A stretch of 64,000 bases of DNA, taken from contig NC_088174.1 in assembly GCF_028769735.1 (NCBI RefSeq), positions 1,075,501-1,139,500 of the forward strand, written 5' to 3'. Positions 1 to 12,459 of the stretch are shown piece after piece; the stretch's first letter is position 1, and every line of letters begins with the position of its first letter. The notes under the pieces are model-generated. The model did no database searches, was not told the DNA's origin, and saw nothing but the letters and a program-made list of their open reading frames with translations. The translations under genes and the position numbers were made by a program. This DNA comes from Zonotrichia leucophrys gambelii. Its lineage: Eukaryota; Chordata; Aves; Passeriformes; Passerellidae.

Positions 1-200
1 AGCCTGGAGAGGAAGGGCTGTACCCTGGGTTGCTCAGAAAATGGTCCCTCATGTTCTGGTGTGGCTGCCCGTGAACTCTGCCCATGGTCAGCTCCTGAGT
101 CTTGGGACAACCTAAAACCAGGGGCTTCCCTTTCTGCTTCTGCAGAAAGTCATGGACAGGACACAGAGCTAGGCAATCAGAGACACCCCTGAATCCCCAC

Positions 201-341
201 CTTGATCCTGTAGACCTTCTCGATGGCCTGAGGGTGCTTGCAGGAGGCTGCCAGGGCGTACACGGTGTCTGTGGGGACCCCGCACACGGCCCCCGTGTTC
301 AGCAGCTCCGCGATGGTCCTCAGGCCACTCGTGAGGTGGGA
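201..341 (-). CDS. Transporter/YrdC gene, coding exon 6 (YrdC-type segment)
   Basis: The 141-bp exon is in phase 0 at both ends, with donor GTGGGG after ATCAAG. It encodes LNTGAVCGVPTDTVYALAAS and then IEKVYRIK, which match the substrate-binding start of YrdC/Sua5 proteins. The following exon must lie left of the window; nothing convincing is seen in 1-200. Confidence 0.72.
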
Positions 342-3300
342 CTTGGGGCAGACACAGGGCAGGGGATCCTCCCTGTCCTTCCTGGAGCTCTGGACCTGCC
401 AGGAATCAGGAGGCAGGGAATAAGCAAAAATATGGAACACAGGGCAGGATTGCAACCACCTGAATGCAAGGATCCACCATGCCGTGATCCCGAATCCCAG
501 GTCACAGGCAGCACCTCTAGGAATGCTTCTCCCACAGCAGGGGAGGGAATTCCAATTATTAAAGTCAAAGAGAGCAGCTCAGGGTGGACATTTCAACTGC
601 CAATGCCTTAAGTTAGAGGAGATGAATCCCACCCAACACAGCTTCCTGAGGAAATGGCTGCTCTCCAAAGTGACCTAAGGAAACTTTACAGGAATCCAAA
701 ATCCAGACCAAGATGGAGTTTCAGGTGCATTCCCATGAAACACTGATTTAATGGAAATGTTTCTCTGCAACAGGAATTGGAGCTGGCAGATCCATCACTC
801 TGGATAGGGGGAATTACCCTAGGCAGACACACCAGATGGCAGAAGGAGTTTGAAGCTAAGAAAATATGGGGAATTCTTGCTGTCCAGTCTGGGAAATTTG
901 CAAGCTTCCTGCTCCCAAAGTTATGGCTTTAAAACTCCAGTCTATAAGGAATTAGACTGGGGATGGCTGATTCCCCAGGACCAAGGTATGAGTCTTGTAA
1001 ACATCCTTTCCCTATTTCCAATATTATTCCCAATGGAAGAGAGCTCATTTCCAGCTCACAGCTCCCTACAAAGGGACCAGGACTTCGAATGGCACTGAAG
1101 GATTCAGCAGAAGGGAAATTCCACAGGAATCTGCACTGAAGGCCCCAGAACATCCCCTCTGAGCAAGGAAGCTACACCACCATGCCAAGAACTCTTACTG
1201 TGAGCAGAGGAGGTCCCATCATCAGGAGGTCCTTCCCGAACATGCAGTTGGTGAGAGAGGCCATGGCTCCGTAGAAGCAGATGACACTGATGATGCTCAG
1301 CACCACAACTGGAAAAAATCCCAGAGTCAGAGGCAGGAAGGGTGATTGAATCCCCACCCCTGGAGGGATTTAACAGTGTGGATGGGGCACTTGGGGACAG
1401 CGTTTGTCAGTGCTGTGGGGATGGTTGGACTCAGTCGCTTGGATTTCATGGTGCTGTGATTCTCTTCTGCAGTGACAAAGTCCTGGTGGAAAAGCTCCCA
1501 ATAATCCCCTTGCTAAAGCACTCCATGGAATTAAAACTTAAATTGTCACTTGCAGCAAAGCCAAGGCTTCAGCAGAACTACAGCCTTTGACAGCTGTGGC
1601 ACATCCAGCTCATCCCACACCTCAGGGAACATCCGCTGGGAAGCGGAGCTGGACAGAACCTCTAGAGGTGCTCTGATCCAGCAGTATTGGATTTATTTGG
1701 AACCTCAAGGCCCTGGGGGTGATAGGAGGAAAGATTTCCTTCTCCAATCATGCTTATACACACCCCAGACTTCCAGGGAAAGAGGAACACCCTGCTTGAT
1801 TTCTCCACACTGCTCCCCAACCCAGGACCCACTCCCTGCACTCTGTGGGTGAAGGTTTAATGTCCAGGTTTCCCTAAAACTCACTTTCAAATGGCAAAGG
1901 GAGCTTCTCCAGTGTAAAGAGGAGAAAACAAACGGTCAAGAGCTCCATGGCCAGGGTCAGGCAGAGTAGCACCAGGTTAAAAGAGGAAGCTGTGGAAAGA
2001 AACACAAACAAGAGGGACCCACATCAAGCACGGCCCATAAAATGTCCATGAACCAGCAGAAGAGTTCCTAAATCAACTGAGGCTTGTTTGATTGAACTGA
2101 GTAGCCCCAGCTCTGATTTCCCTGTTGGTGGAGGAACAAAGAGGCACAGCCAGGGTCTGTTCAGCCTTCAGGTTCCACAGACATGCTGCCAAACCCTTGA
2201 TCTGCCAGGACACTGCGCTCACACGGAAAACACTTCTCTGGCAGCCAGGCAGGTTCTGATTTACACCAGCTGGGCTGGAGTGTGGCTGAGGATTGGGGCC
2301 AGTGGCCCAGTGCATCAAACACTTTCACCTGATTTGATCCTTTTATTTTCTTTGAGATGTTCTTCCATTCCCTTGGGGCTGTTTCTCCTAAGCCCAGCTC
2401 GGCTTCTGTTACTGGCTGTGGGCAAAACATCTCCGTTCTTGCTTAATCAGAGCGACAGGCAGAGCTGAGCCTCCCTTACTAGTGCATCTCCACCACAGAG
2501 CAATCACAGCAGGATTCATGATCTGACCCCAGATGCCCCTCAATAAATATCCCACGTGGTTCTGAGACTTACCCAAAATGATTAAAAAAGCATTGAGCAC
2601 CAAAAAGGCAACGGAGCCAGCAGTGAATCCCTCGGTGTGCCCCGCCCCGATGTCCAGCAAGTGGCCTGAAACAGGAGCAGCACATCTGGTTACGAGCAAA
2701 CCACAAAGAGCAGCATGACAGGAGAGTGGCAGGAGAGTGGCAGAGCCTCAGCTGGGATTACCACAGCTCCAGCTGTTGGATGGTGGCCTCCCAAAAACCC
2801 TCCCTCACCGACACCCGCTGCTGCTGCCACGCAAAGTATTTGAGGTATTAACTGTGGGGCTGGTGACGGTTGTCCAAAAAAATCTCTGGATTTTACCTCC
2901 AGCTTGGAATACTCAGGGCCTGGCTAGACACTTCAGCAGCTCCTGCCACACGTCCCAAGCCACAGCTTTAACTGTCCCCACAGGTGCTCATTTTAAGAGC
3001 TCCTGGCACGGAGGCTGTGTGAACACTCTGCCCACCTGGAGCAAAATGCAGCTTGTAAAAGCCAGGCTCAGCTTCTGAGAGCTTCTTCCATGGCTGTGAC
3101 CAGGTGGAATAGATTTCTCCAGGCTCCCGAAGGAGAAATCCAGGACCTGGAGTCTCTCACTGCCTAAAAGCGTCTCCTGAGTTGTTATTCTGAGATAACA
3201 GCCCAGAGCCAGCCCAGTGTTACAATGTTTTTGCAGGGGATATCTTGCGTTTTATTGGAGTTGAAGACACAGCTTGAACTCCTGGAACTGAGGGCACCAA

Positions 3301-5527
3301 GTGCCTTGCAGCAATGGCAACCGAATGCAAACTGGGGTGATTGGTGAATTATCTTTTTCCAAGGAGGAATATCAGTAAACCTGATGTCACTGACTCTCCT
3401 GAAAGAAGGAATTCCATCAGAGAAAGCAATCTGAAATTCCCTGGGAACACCCCTTAAGCCAGGAACCATCCTGTGCTTTACCTGCCAGGCGCAGCCAGGT
3501 CCAGGCTGCCCAGAAGGCAGCGTAACAGAAGGGGAGCACAGACCCGAACCTCTTCCCACCCTGCACCTGGATCCGGCACACGAACAGCTGCCCCAGGGCT
3601 CCTGGGATGAGCACGGAGGGGATGGAGAGCTGCTGCCTGCCCGGGGCACCCACGCTGCCCTGCACGGCAGCGACCGCAGCCAGGCCATTGCAGATGTAGA
3701 ACAGCGAGTCCGGCACGGCAGCGCTGGTGCCGCTGGGGATGTCCTTGGACCTCGAGAGCCAGCTCTGCACAGCCCCCAGCATGGCCTGGAGAGCTGAGCT
3801 GGGCACGGCCTGGGTGCCCACAGGAATCAGAGCCTTCTCCCCAATGGAGTTGATGAGGCTGGCGAAGGTGGCGTACAGGGAGAGCGCGGTGCAGAGGCTG
3901 CAGGCGGCCCCCAGGAAGGGCCGGGCGCCAGCCAGTGGGATCTGGTGGATGAAGGACAAGGTGAGGAGGATGAAGGAGGCATTCTGCAGCATCTCCAGGG
4001 TGTCTTTGTGGATCGACATCAGAAACAGCAGGCAGGCAGTGGCCAGGAAGAACCACGCCCCAAACATTCCCAGCCTGCTGTCCTGAGCTGCAGGCAGCCC
4101 GAGGAAGGTGGTGAGCACAAACTCCTCCCAGGACATCACCAGCCAGAGCAGGCTGTGGACACCAAACTTGGTGGTGTGGTAGCTGTCCCCTCTGAGGTAG
4201 CTGTAGAAGCTGGAGAGCAGCTGGCAGCTGGAGATGATGGAAATCCACGCTGCCCCCACACAGAATGTCTTCATGTACCCAAAGAAGTAAAAGGCAAATA
4301 TAAAGGGTGACACGGTGTCACAGATGTTCCCCAGGGCCATCGGCTCCGCGTACTTGGTGTTCTTCTTCTTTTCTTCCCCGAGGGCCTTGGAGGAGCTTTT
4401 CTGTGCCGATCCCAGCAGCAGGACATTGAAGAGGGGGTGCCCAAAGCCAGGCAGCACATATCTCTGGGTGATGCCCTTCAGGAGCAGAGCCACAGCCCCA
4501 TACAGCCCACACAGGACGATGCCCAGCTCCAGGACCCCGGACACCACCAGGGCCCAATCCCCAAAGAGCGCGACCGCCTCAAAGCCCAGGGCCAGCGCGA
4601 TGGCCCCGAAGATGAAGGGCATGATGTAGTTGACGGTGGCCGAGCAGAAGGACAGGATGAAGGAGATGGCAATGTAGGCCACCAGCCCGGCCACGGAGCT
4701 CTGGCTGGCTGAGAGCAGGGCCGTGCCGGCGGCTGGGAGCTGGCTGGTGTTCCCAGAGGGGAGCGTTGTGTTCTCCGGGGAGGGATACGCAGCAGACAGG
4801 ACCTTTGTGGCCCCGTAGCTGCTCCACAGAGCAGAGAAGGTGAGGAAGGCTGCGCCTCCAAGGTGGTCATACTTGCGGAAGGCGAGAAATCCGGCCAGGA
4901 GCTGGACAAAGCCTCCAATCAGGATGAGGTGGACACCTGAGGGATGCAGGAAAGGGTCAGGTGTGAAGCCAAGCACAAAAAGGCTGGAGCTGCTGGAAGC
5001 TCTAGGGCACACCCCACAGCAGGTCCCATGGCCTTCCTGTGAGCAGCCCTGTGGCCTCTGCCTGCCCCTCTTCCCACTTTATGGGAAATTTCTCTGCATG
5101 GCCCCTAAGCCCCTTGGCTCAGTGTGCTGAGCAGGCCCCAAGGACGGTTTGGATCAGCAGGGAATGGCACATGGAATACTTGTCCCCCCACCCCCCAGTG
5201 GCTGGGGAAGGAGGAGCAGCCATCCCCAGGAGCACACCGACCTGCACAATGGAGACAGCCCACATTTCCCACCATCCCATCAGGGGTGCCCACTGGCCCA
5301 TGGGGATAACCCTCAAAGAGCTCAGGGGACGTTCAGCCCCACCCACGCCACCCTGACCAGCAGCACCCACCTGCCAGGACCTGCTCTGCTGCGTGAGGCC
5401 CGAGGCCGGTGGCGGCCATGGTGAAGTTCTGCAGGCACAGGAGGAAGGCGCTGACCACATTGCCGAGCAGCCCCAGCACCCCTGGTTCGCTGTAGAAGAC
5501 AGCAGCAAAGCCCTCGGTGCTCGCCAT
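201..5527 (-). CDS. Acetate-transporter-like (GPR1/FUN34/SatP) multipass protein joined to a YrdC/Sua5-type domain; 3' end outside window
   Basis: Six exons join with consistent phase: 5371-5527, 3482-4936, 2573-2665, 1885-1989, 1199-1308 and 201-341, giving 687 codons before the window edge. The ATG at 5527 opens a protein of mostly hydrophobic segments. Residues about 53-200 (GGFVQLLAGFLAFRKYDHLG, then a tract ending in FSALW) resemble the bacterial and fungal acetate/succinate transporter family, where a similar GG-Q-AG-L-E/F tract precedes a GA-F stretch. Similar helices recur at about 235-430 and 430-600, suggesting two or three repeats. Residues about 641-687 read PTDTVYALA and IEKVYRIK, the signature of the YrdC/Sua5 threonylcarbamoyl-AMP synthase fold. 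The domain is cut by the window edge. Family assignment comes from remembered motifs. Transport activity, substrate and any tRNA-modification role are inference. The gene is intact here, with no stop and no frameshift. Confidence 0.72.
1199..1308 (-). CDS. Transporter/YrdC gene, coding exon 5
   Basis: The 110-bp exon has acceptor TTTTCCAG and donor GTAAGA, phase 1 to 0. It encodes a hydrophobic segment and then FGKDLLMMGPPLLT, the linker into the YrdC-like region. Confidence 0.68.
1885..1989 (-). CDS. Transporter/YrdC gene, coding exon 4
   Basis: The 105-bp exon has acceptor TCCACAG and donor GTGAGT, phase 1 to 1. It encodes a leucine-rich membrane helix ending EKLPLPFE. Confidence 0.68.
2573..2665 (-). 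CDS. Transporter/YrdC gene, coding exon 3
   Basis: The 93-bp exon has acceptor TTTCAG and donor GTAAGT, phase 1 to 1. It encodes GHLLDIGAGHTEGFTAG followed by a hydrophobic helix. Confidence 0.7.
3482..4936 (-). CDS. Transporter/YrdC gene, coding exon 2 (main membrane domain)
   Basis: This 1455-bp exon lies between acceptor CCCTCAG and donor GTAAAG. It encodes about 484 residues with many predicted membrane helices, including the best acetate-transporter-like match near its start and a second related block beginning at about KYAEPMALGNICDTVSPFIF. It joins both neighbouring exons in phase 1. Confidence 0.8.
5371..5527 (-). CDS. Transporter/YrdC gene, coding exon 1
   Basis: The start codon is at 5525-5527 (ATGGCGAGC on the minus strand). 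The exon ends GCAG before GTGGGT, leaving phase 1. It encodes about 52 residues with one hydrophobic stretch. Three copies of a roughly 30-bp unit containing AACAGCAGAG lie just upstream at about 5533-5605. Confidence 0.75.
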
Positions 5528-5662
5528 GGCCCTTGCAGAAAAAACAGCAGAGTTGGCCCTTGCAGACAAAACAGCAGAGTTGGGCCTTGCTGCAAAACAG
5601 CAGAGCTGAGCCTCACCCCCACAGCCTCCCCAGCCAGGCCCTCTGCACCAGGCCTGGGCACC

Positions 5663-6311
5663 TGTCCTAGGTTGACTATATGATGCTTTTATCCCCAGTT
5701 GTCTTTTTCTGTTTATGCTGAATAATAAGTTTTGCACCTTTAAGACTTATTAAAGGTGCAGAGAGTGAAGGGGGGAGAGAAGAAGTGTGCAGTTTGTTTT
5801 CAGACACTGTACTCCTCTTCCACATTCCTGCTCCTAGACTGTGTTGTCTGTGGATGGACAGACAGTGGGACAGAACTCTCCATTATTTTAGTTAGTTTAG
5901 CTAGCTGAGGCAAAGAAGTTCCCTGGACTGTGTTTTTTTCCCTTTTCTTTGGACCTGTTTAAACCTGCTCTGGACTGAACACCCAGCAGAGCACCGGCAG
6001 CTGCACCTGTGGCCCACTGGGCCGGGCCTGGCCTGCGACATTTCCAGCACCAGAGGGACTGGATAAGAGCCTGAGTGAGCTGAACTGCAACCCGGGGAGG
6101 GGACTTTCTCAGTTTGTCATCTCTTTTGGAGCAGCAAGGGGTTTTATTGTTTAATATTGTTTAGGTTCTATTGTTTAATAAACAGGTTTTTTCCACTTTT
6201 TTCCAAGGAGCTATTTTCTCCCAGACCAGTTGCAGGGAGGGACCAACTGAATCTGCTTTCCTAGAGGAGCCCTTTGGGGGTTCTCTCCAAAATTTGCCCT
6301 GAACCAGGACA
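5663..6311 (+). mobile_element. Solo LTR with 5-bp target duplication
   Basis: The element starts TGTCCTAGGTT and ends AACCAGGACA, so its ends are inverted repeats of TG...CA form. It is flanked directly by GCACC at 5658-5662 and GCACC at 6312-6316. An AATAAA lies near 6177. No internal retroviral sequence is present. It lies between the start codon of the minus-strand transporter gene (5527) and the intergenic region. Confidence 0.88.
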
Positions 6312-9300
6312 GCACCCAGCCAGCCTGCAGAGCTGTGCCCCTGCCCCGAGCAGGGACAGGCTGGTGACAGGCTCAGGTGTTTCCATGTTCCTCCCCGCTC
6401 CTCACTGCAGACAAAGGCTCCATTCAAAGCACTACTTGAGGTGCCTACTTTCCGCAGCCCTATCCAGAAAAAACACACACAACCTATTTAGGCGACCAGG
6501 ATTCCTGGCAAAAACATGTTTAGGTGCCCCAAAGCGCTGCAGGTGGTGGTGATGGTTGCTGTCCCCTCTTCTCCAGGCTTCTGGAGATGGAGAGGCATGA
6601 ATAGCCCAACACAAACCAACAAACATCCAGACAAAACCCACAAGGTATTTTTGAGCCGTTCCAGGACGTTTCTTATCCACTGTTGCAGACAAACAGGGCA
6701 GGCACGGTGCACACACACACACAGTCTCCCTTCCAGCTGGAATTTTCCAGCTCCATCCCTTTCTTGAAACCCCAGTGACTAAATAGGCTATTTTCAAACC
6801 CTTCATATTTCTCCCATGAACTCGTCTGTTTGCAGGCAGCTCCCACGTTTCCACTCCTCGGCACTCCTGGGTACCAGGAGCTGAAGTTTTCTCTCTGGAG
6901 GGTTTTGTTGGGAAACAAAGATGAAAATAAAACAGCAATGTTCTTGTTATTTGGGTATTTTTAGAATATTTGGTGAGCTAAAAAAGCTGGAAAGGGAGAA
7001 GGTGATGTATTCTATCCTCAGCCATTCCAAAGAACCATTTGGAAAGGGAGGAAAGCTCCACTATTGTTAGGGGAAGTGAGGAGGAGGGAAGGAGCACCAC
7101 CCAAAGAAAAATAATATAGGAGTAATAACGAACCTAAATCCCAGGATCACACAAATCCTCAGCCCAAATTTACATTTTGCAAACATCAGTACCCTCTGGA
7201 CTCTCTTGTTCTGCTAAAACCCCTGTGTTTTCATCTTTCCATTTATTCTAAAGGATGTCACTTCCCCAAAGGAAGAAGGATGAAGGATAAATTGACTCCA
7301 ACAGCTCCAAACTGTTTTGGCAACACCAATTCTCATCAAATAAGGAAGAGCTAAACACCTCCAAGCAAAGCTTGGGGAGCAATGAATTATTCAATTACTT
7401 GGTTGTGCTAAAGGCTGGGATTTTGGGTTCAGAGAGGGAGATGCACCAAATCCCAGTTCCCAGAGAGGAATTCTCCCTTTTCCCATCAAGGCACTGCCTT
7501 TCAGGAGGTCCCAAGGAATGCTGTGCCCTTGGGCAGAGCTGAGCCTGCAGATTCCATGATCTAGTCTCTATAATTGTTTTAAATGACACTTCTGTATAAA
7601 GAAGCAGTTTGGTTTAAATAGTTGTACTTGGAAATGAGCCACAAAATTAAGGTTCTCCAGTTGTTTTGCCCTGAAACAGCCCAGGCAGTGGCTCAAAGGC
7701 ACACTGAGAGCCCCTGCTTGGAGTGAGTCCCAGGAAGAGGGTGAGCTGGGATTTGGGAGGGAGCTGGGCTGGCAAGGTGACTCCTTGGCTCCCAGCAGTA
7801 GTTTTTAATTTGCCAAAGCTCATTTTGTTGGTGTTTTCTGCATAACAGACCTGCAACAAAGAGCTGAGGTTGGGGAGGGAGGGAGAGACACAACTCATAG
7901 GGATGTTTTCCTCTTCTTCCAGTGCAGACATGGGGGAAGGAAGACAAACACCAGAACATGCTGTCAGGCTAATGAGGTGTAAAGGGGAAGGATGTGAGAG
8001 GATCCAGCCCAAGATGTGGAAAAGGAGGAACCCACTGCTCACACCCACGCCTCACACACCAACCCAGACTCGTGGTCCCTGTCCTGAGACATTGGGCACG
8101 ATGTCCCTGGGCATTGTCCCTGCCTCAGGTTCCTGCAAGGTCAGGATACATCAAACCAGGAAAATCCTCCTGGTGCTGTCTTGGGAGCAGCAGCACCAGA
8201 ACGCCAAGGGCTGCACTGAGCTGGAAAAAGGAGGCCCAGCAGGGGAACCCCCAGGGGGTTTTCTCATCAAATATGCCCAAGTTTGGCCCTGGGATAGCCC
8301 CACCCATGGGTGCTGTCACTGTCCTTAATGCTGTCATTTCTGCACCACAGAACCCTGGTGGTGTGACAGGATAACGTGGGGCTGTGCAGGGGGCAGATGG
8401 AAAATCCTCTGTGCCAGGTGGGATTAGAGGCTTTCTGCACACCCAGGGCACCAGCAGCACAGCCTCTGTCCAGGGAACCACGGGATGGAGATGTCCCCGT
8501 GCTGAGGAGGCAGCTGGACACCTGGGGTGCTGCCTGAGAGCTGCATCTCCCGGAGGGATGGGGCAGTCTGGGATGATCCTTCCCTTGCCCAAATCCCTTG
8601 TGCAGCAATGGCAAAGCCAAAGCCACACCCTCCCTCCTCCTTCCTCCTCCACCTTCTTTCCTCTCCCTGCTTGCCCCGACATCCCTCACCCTGGGGGCTG
8701 CAGGAATGCTCTGTGATGTCCTCCCTCCCTCCTGGCTCCTGTCCCCGCTGACCTCGGAGCTGTGTGGGACAGGCTCTGGACACCACTTCCTTCACTCCCT
8801 GCTGCCCTCACAGCAACTTCACCCCCTGCCAGAAAGGTCATTCCCATCTCATCCCATTTCCATGGGGCTGTCAGGTTTGCAGGAATCTCTCTGTGCATCT
8901 CACAGATGCTGCGGCTTCTCCGTGACCAGTATTAACAAGAATATTCCAAGGCGCAGGAATATTCCATCCCCAGGAGGCTGGAGCAAGGCTCCCCATGCCA
9001 TGGGACACATCTGCAAGCACCAAACCATTCCATTTTCACTCATCCCCAGGGGCACCTTGCCATTAGTTTTCCATCCCACCTTGTTAGTGATAGCAAACAT
9101 TTACAGAGCTCTGAGGAAATGCTGCTTCTCTCCAGATAAACATGGAATGAGAGCAAAATTCATTTTGGATAAACACATAGCGAGATGAACAGTGCACAGC
9201 CACAACACACAGCTGGATTTCACATCACAACCCTGCCTCTCCTCTGGTGCAAACCATGACAGAATTGCCAGGGATGCATTGCTACAACAAAGGTCTGCAT

Positions 9301-9980
9301 GGGGGTTAGTAAAAAATCCAGTTTTAAATAAAGGTATGTCCCTCCAGGCTGTTACTCTGCCCAAAATAATAAATGTCCCCAGGTTCCACTGCTGAACAAA
9401 GCAAAGAGCCGTGGCACTCCCCCAAAATCCAAACATTGCTCTGGGAATGAAGGCTCCCGGTGTTCCCTGGAAGCTCCAGGGTGCACTCCCAGTTCAGTGA
9501 CCCAGCAGAGCTGGAGATGGAGAAGGAGAGCTGAGAAAGACTCAGCCAAACACCCAAACACTGAAGGTATTCAAGAAAAGCATCCAAGAAAACCACCACT
9601 GCCTCACTTCTGCCTCTGCATCTGGGATTTACCTGCTTTGGTGACACTTCAGCTCAATGGGAGGATGCTCTTGTCCCTCTCATTTCCTGGTGAATCTCAC
9701 TTTTATAGTCCTCCTTGGGAGGAGGAGCCTGGAGCCAGTTGCTTCACCCATTGGCACCTGTGGCACTTTGGAGACAGGAGTTTCCTTGAACCTTGTCAGT
9801 TATTGTCTGAAATCTTTATTTATTTCCTGAAACTGGGGGTGGGGGGGGGGGAGGGTTTCCCTTCTGTCCGGCACGGACAAACCACCCCTCCTCATGGATT
9901 CCCCCCACCCTCTGGCTCCCCAGAGACTGATGTCATCCCCCTGGAAATTCAGTTGCACAAAACAGAAAGCAAATTGCCTT
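6312..9980. other. Intergenic stretch without a recognised gene
   Basis: No exon with family similarity or paired splice signals was seen. The only notable local feature is a long G run near 9836-9851 (followed by GAGGGTTTCCC), a candidate G-quadruplex just upstream of the ACOD1-like promoter. Confidence 0.5.
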
Positions 9981-9990
9981 TTGGACGCAG

Positions 9991-9997
9991 ATATAAA
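9991..9997 (+). promoter_or_regulatory. Candidate TATA box of the ACOD1-like gene
   Basis: ATATAAA lies 94 bp before the ATG at 10091, so a start site around 10020 would give a leader of about 70 bases. The position fits a TATA promoter, as expected for an inducible immune gene of this family, but transcription was not observed. Confidence 0.5.
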
Positions 9998-10090
9998 CCC
10001 TGCCACCAGCACCTTCAGCCACACACCTCTGCCATCCCTCGCGCCGAGCACACCGAGCCGGGAAGGGCACTGGGAAAAGCAGCCACCAGC

Positions 10091-10111
10091 ATGGTCTACT
10101 CCACCTTCCAG
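10091..10111 (+). CDS. ACOD1-like: ACOD1-like coding exon 1
   Basis: ATGGTCTACTCCACCTTCCAG is followed by donor GTAAAA. It encodes MVYSTFQ in phase 0. The start was chosen because the next exon continues in frame and a TATA-like element precedes it. Confidence 0.65.
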
Positions 10112-12424
10112 GTAAAACTCTTCCATGCAAACCCTCCCCATCCCTGAGCTCACCTTTTGCACTTTAAGGAGGAAATGTCGCTTTCCGGGAGGTTCCTCCG
10201 CTGGTCCAGCTGATCATGGCACAAAACGGGAGCCTGCCCCAAAATTAACAAATTCCAATGGTTTTCACAGTCACTTAATTCAGCTACTGACCTTTTCCTG
10301 CCATCCTGCTCCTTTCACGAGTGCCAAACATCCCCTGGACTGTGCCACCTGGGGGTTGTTGTTGTTGGGAAGTGCTCCGTGGGTTCTGCTCCCTGTGCCC
10401 GCTCCGAGCTGGTCCCACTCGCTGCAGGATCTCATGGCAGGGCTGCACAGGCTCTGCTGCCCCTTCAGCTCTGTGGCTTTATTTCCCTGGATGTTCTTGG
10501 CATCCCTGCTGGACGCAGCTCTGGAAAATATTTTTTTCCCTCCTTTAAATATGTCGCTACTTTTACGTGCTCTTTTGATCTGTGAGTGTCTCACGATGAG
10601 AGGCACAACCAGGAAAACTGCTCCAAAAAACCTTCCAGCAGCTCCAGTGACAAATTCCCTCTCTGTGTCTCTCCTCTAGAAATCCCAGAAGTTCTTGGCA
10701 AGCTCTCGGCAAGTCCACAAAACCGCTACCCACGGTTTGTATCTCTCAGCATTCCCCATCCTTTCCTAGCGGGCATCCCTAAATAATTGCTGGAAAAGAA
10801 GGTGCTGGGCTGAGCACACTCAGAGAAATCCTCAAATTCTTGGAAGGAAAATCTTCCAAATGTTTGGGGGTCCTGTGGTTCTTCTTGCCTTCGGGGATAA
10901 AGGACCAGGAGAAAAGCAGCAAGGAGTAAAAATGTGGATTGTCAGTCCTGTGCTAAACCAGATCTTTAACTGGTTTAGAACCAGACTTTCCAAATTCTTT
11001 GACCACAACTGCAAGGTGTTCAAAGGGTGGCTCAGATCCTTAACTCCTCCACTTGTCACTGCTTCCTACTTACACCTGATCCTGCTCTGGGCATTGCCTG
11101 CAGACATTCCTGGCTCTCCTTCTGTGGCTCCAGCACTGCCCATCTTTGGATAAATTAACCACAACTTGGCCGTGTAAACACTTGACATATTATATCTCTT
11201 AACTTGATCTAAGATTGGCTATTAACTGATCTTAAAATATGTTTTTGATCTATTACGTTTATTAACTTCATTCTAAAAGTTTTCTTGGTTTAGTATAAAA
11301 GTTTATTAATTTCTTTTAAAAGTTAACTTCTTTTGGTTAATTGTAAGTTTTATTCTAGGTTTATTAACTCATTTAAAAATATATTCTTAGTCTATTGTCT
11401 CAATTTATTTTAAAATGAGTTATTAATACAATAAAAGCAAGGAATGTTGCCTAATGAGATCCGAGGACAAGAGAAATAATAATCCACAGGGATTTATTTG
11501 GTCTTGTATCAAATTTAATTTTTGTATGAAGTCCTGCCATACCAGAAGGAAAACCCTGGAGTCATGGAGTGCTTTCAGCTGAAGGGTTAAAACACCCCGC
11601 TGCCTGCTGAGGTGACAAAGAGCATTTGATGCCGGGGAGGAACCATTCCAGCTTTGCTGGGTGCTGGGTGATGGGAGCAGATTTTCCTGCAGCCTCTCCA
11701 AGCCCTGACATCACCACTCCCTGTTCGGGAGGGTGCGGGGGGACCCGGGGATGCTCCATGGGGATCCGGGCTGGGCTGGATCCGGGGTGCTGAGTGCCGG
11801 GATTCCTATAGGAATGCCAGGATTCCTATAGGAACGCGGTGCCGGGAGGGGGATGTCCTTTCTCCCGGTGAGTCAGGCGGTGATGGCATTCCCAGCTGTG
11901 TTTACAGGAGCCTCCGACTGGGCTCGAGGTGAGCCCGAGCATGAGCCAGCGCTCCGTGAGTCACTGATGTGACATTTCGGGATGGATCCAAACTAGCGAT
12001 ATTGGGGAATGGTCATTTCATTAATTGCCATGTTTGCTGCTCCAAAACCAAAGCCTCCTGTTTACCTGCCGGTCTGGATGAGCTTTCCTCTTGGGGAAAA
12101 GTTGGGTTTTTTTTCTCACCTGTCATTCAGTAAATTTAGGCATTAATTCATCTTTTATCTCCATCAATGTGTGTGCCCCCACATCCACCCATGAGTAAAT
12201 TTATGGATTTTCCATCCTGCAACTGTTGTCCAGGTGGAATTTTATTTTCCCTGTGCACTCTCAAATTAATGGTATAAATTGTAATGGACCATAACAATTT
12301 TGATTCTATGAGTTATAAATATAATTATATTAATAATATTCTGTATTCTTATTATAGAATTGATAATGAATAATTTTATAAATTATAAATTAATATATAA
12401 ATTAATAATATATATAAAATTAAT

Positions 12425-12459
<35 letters not shown>

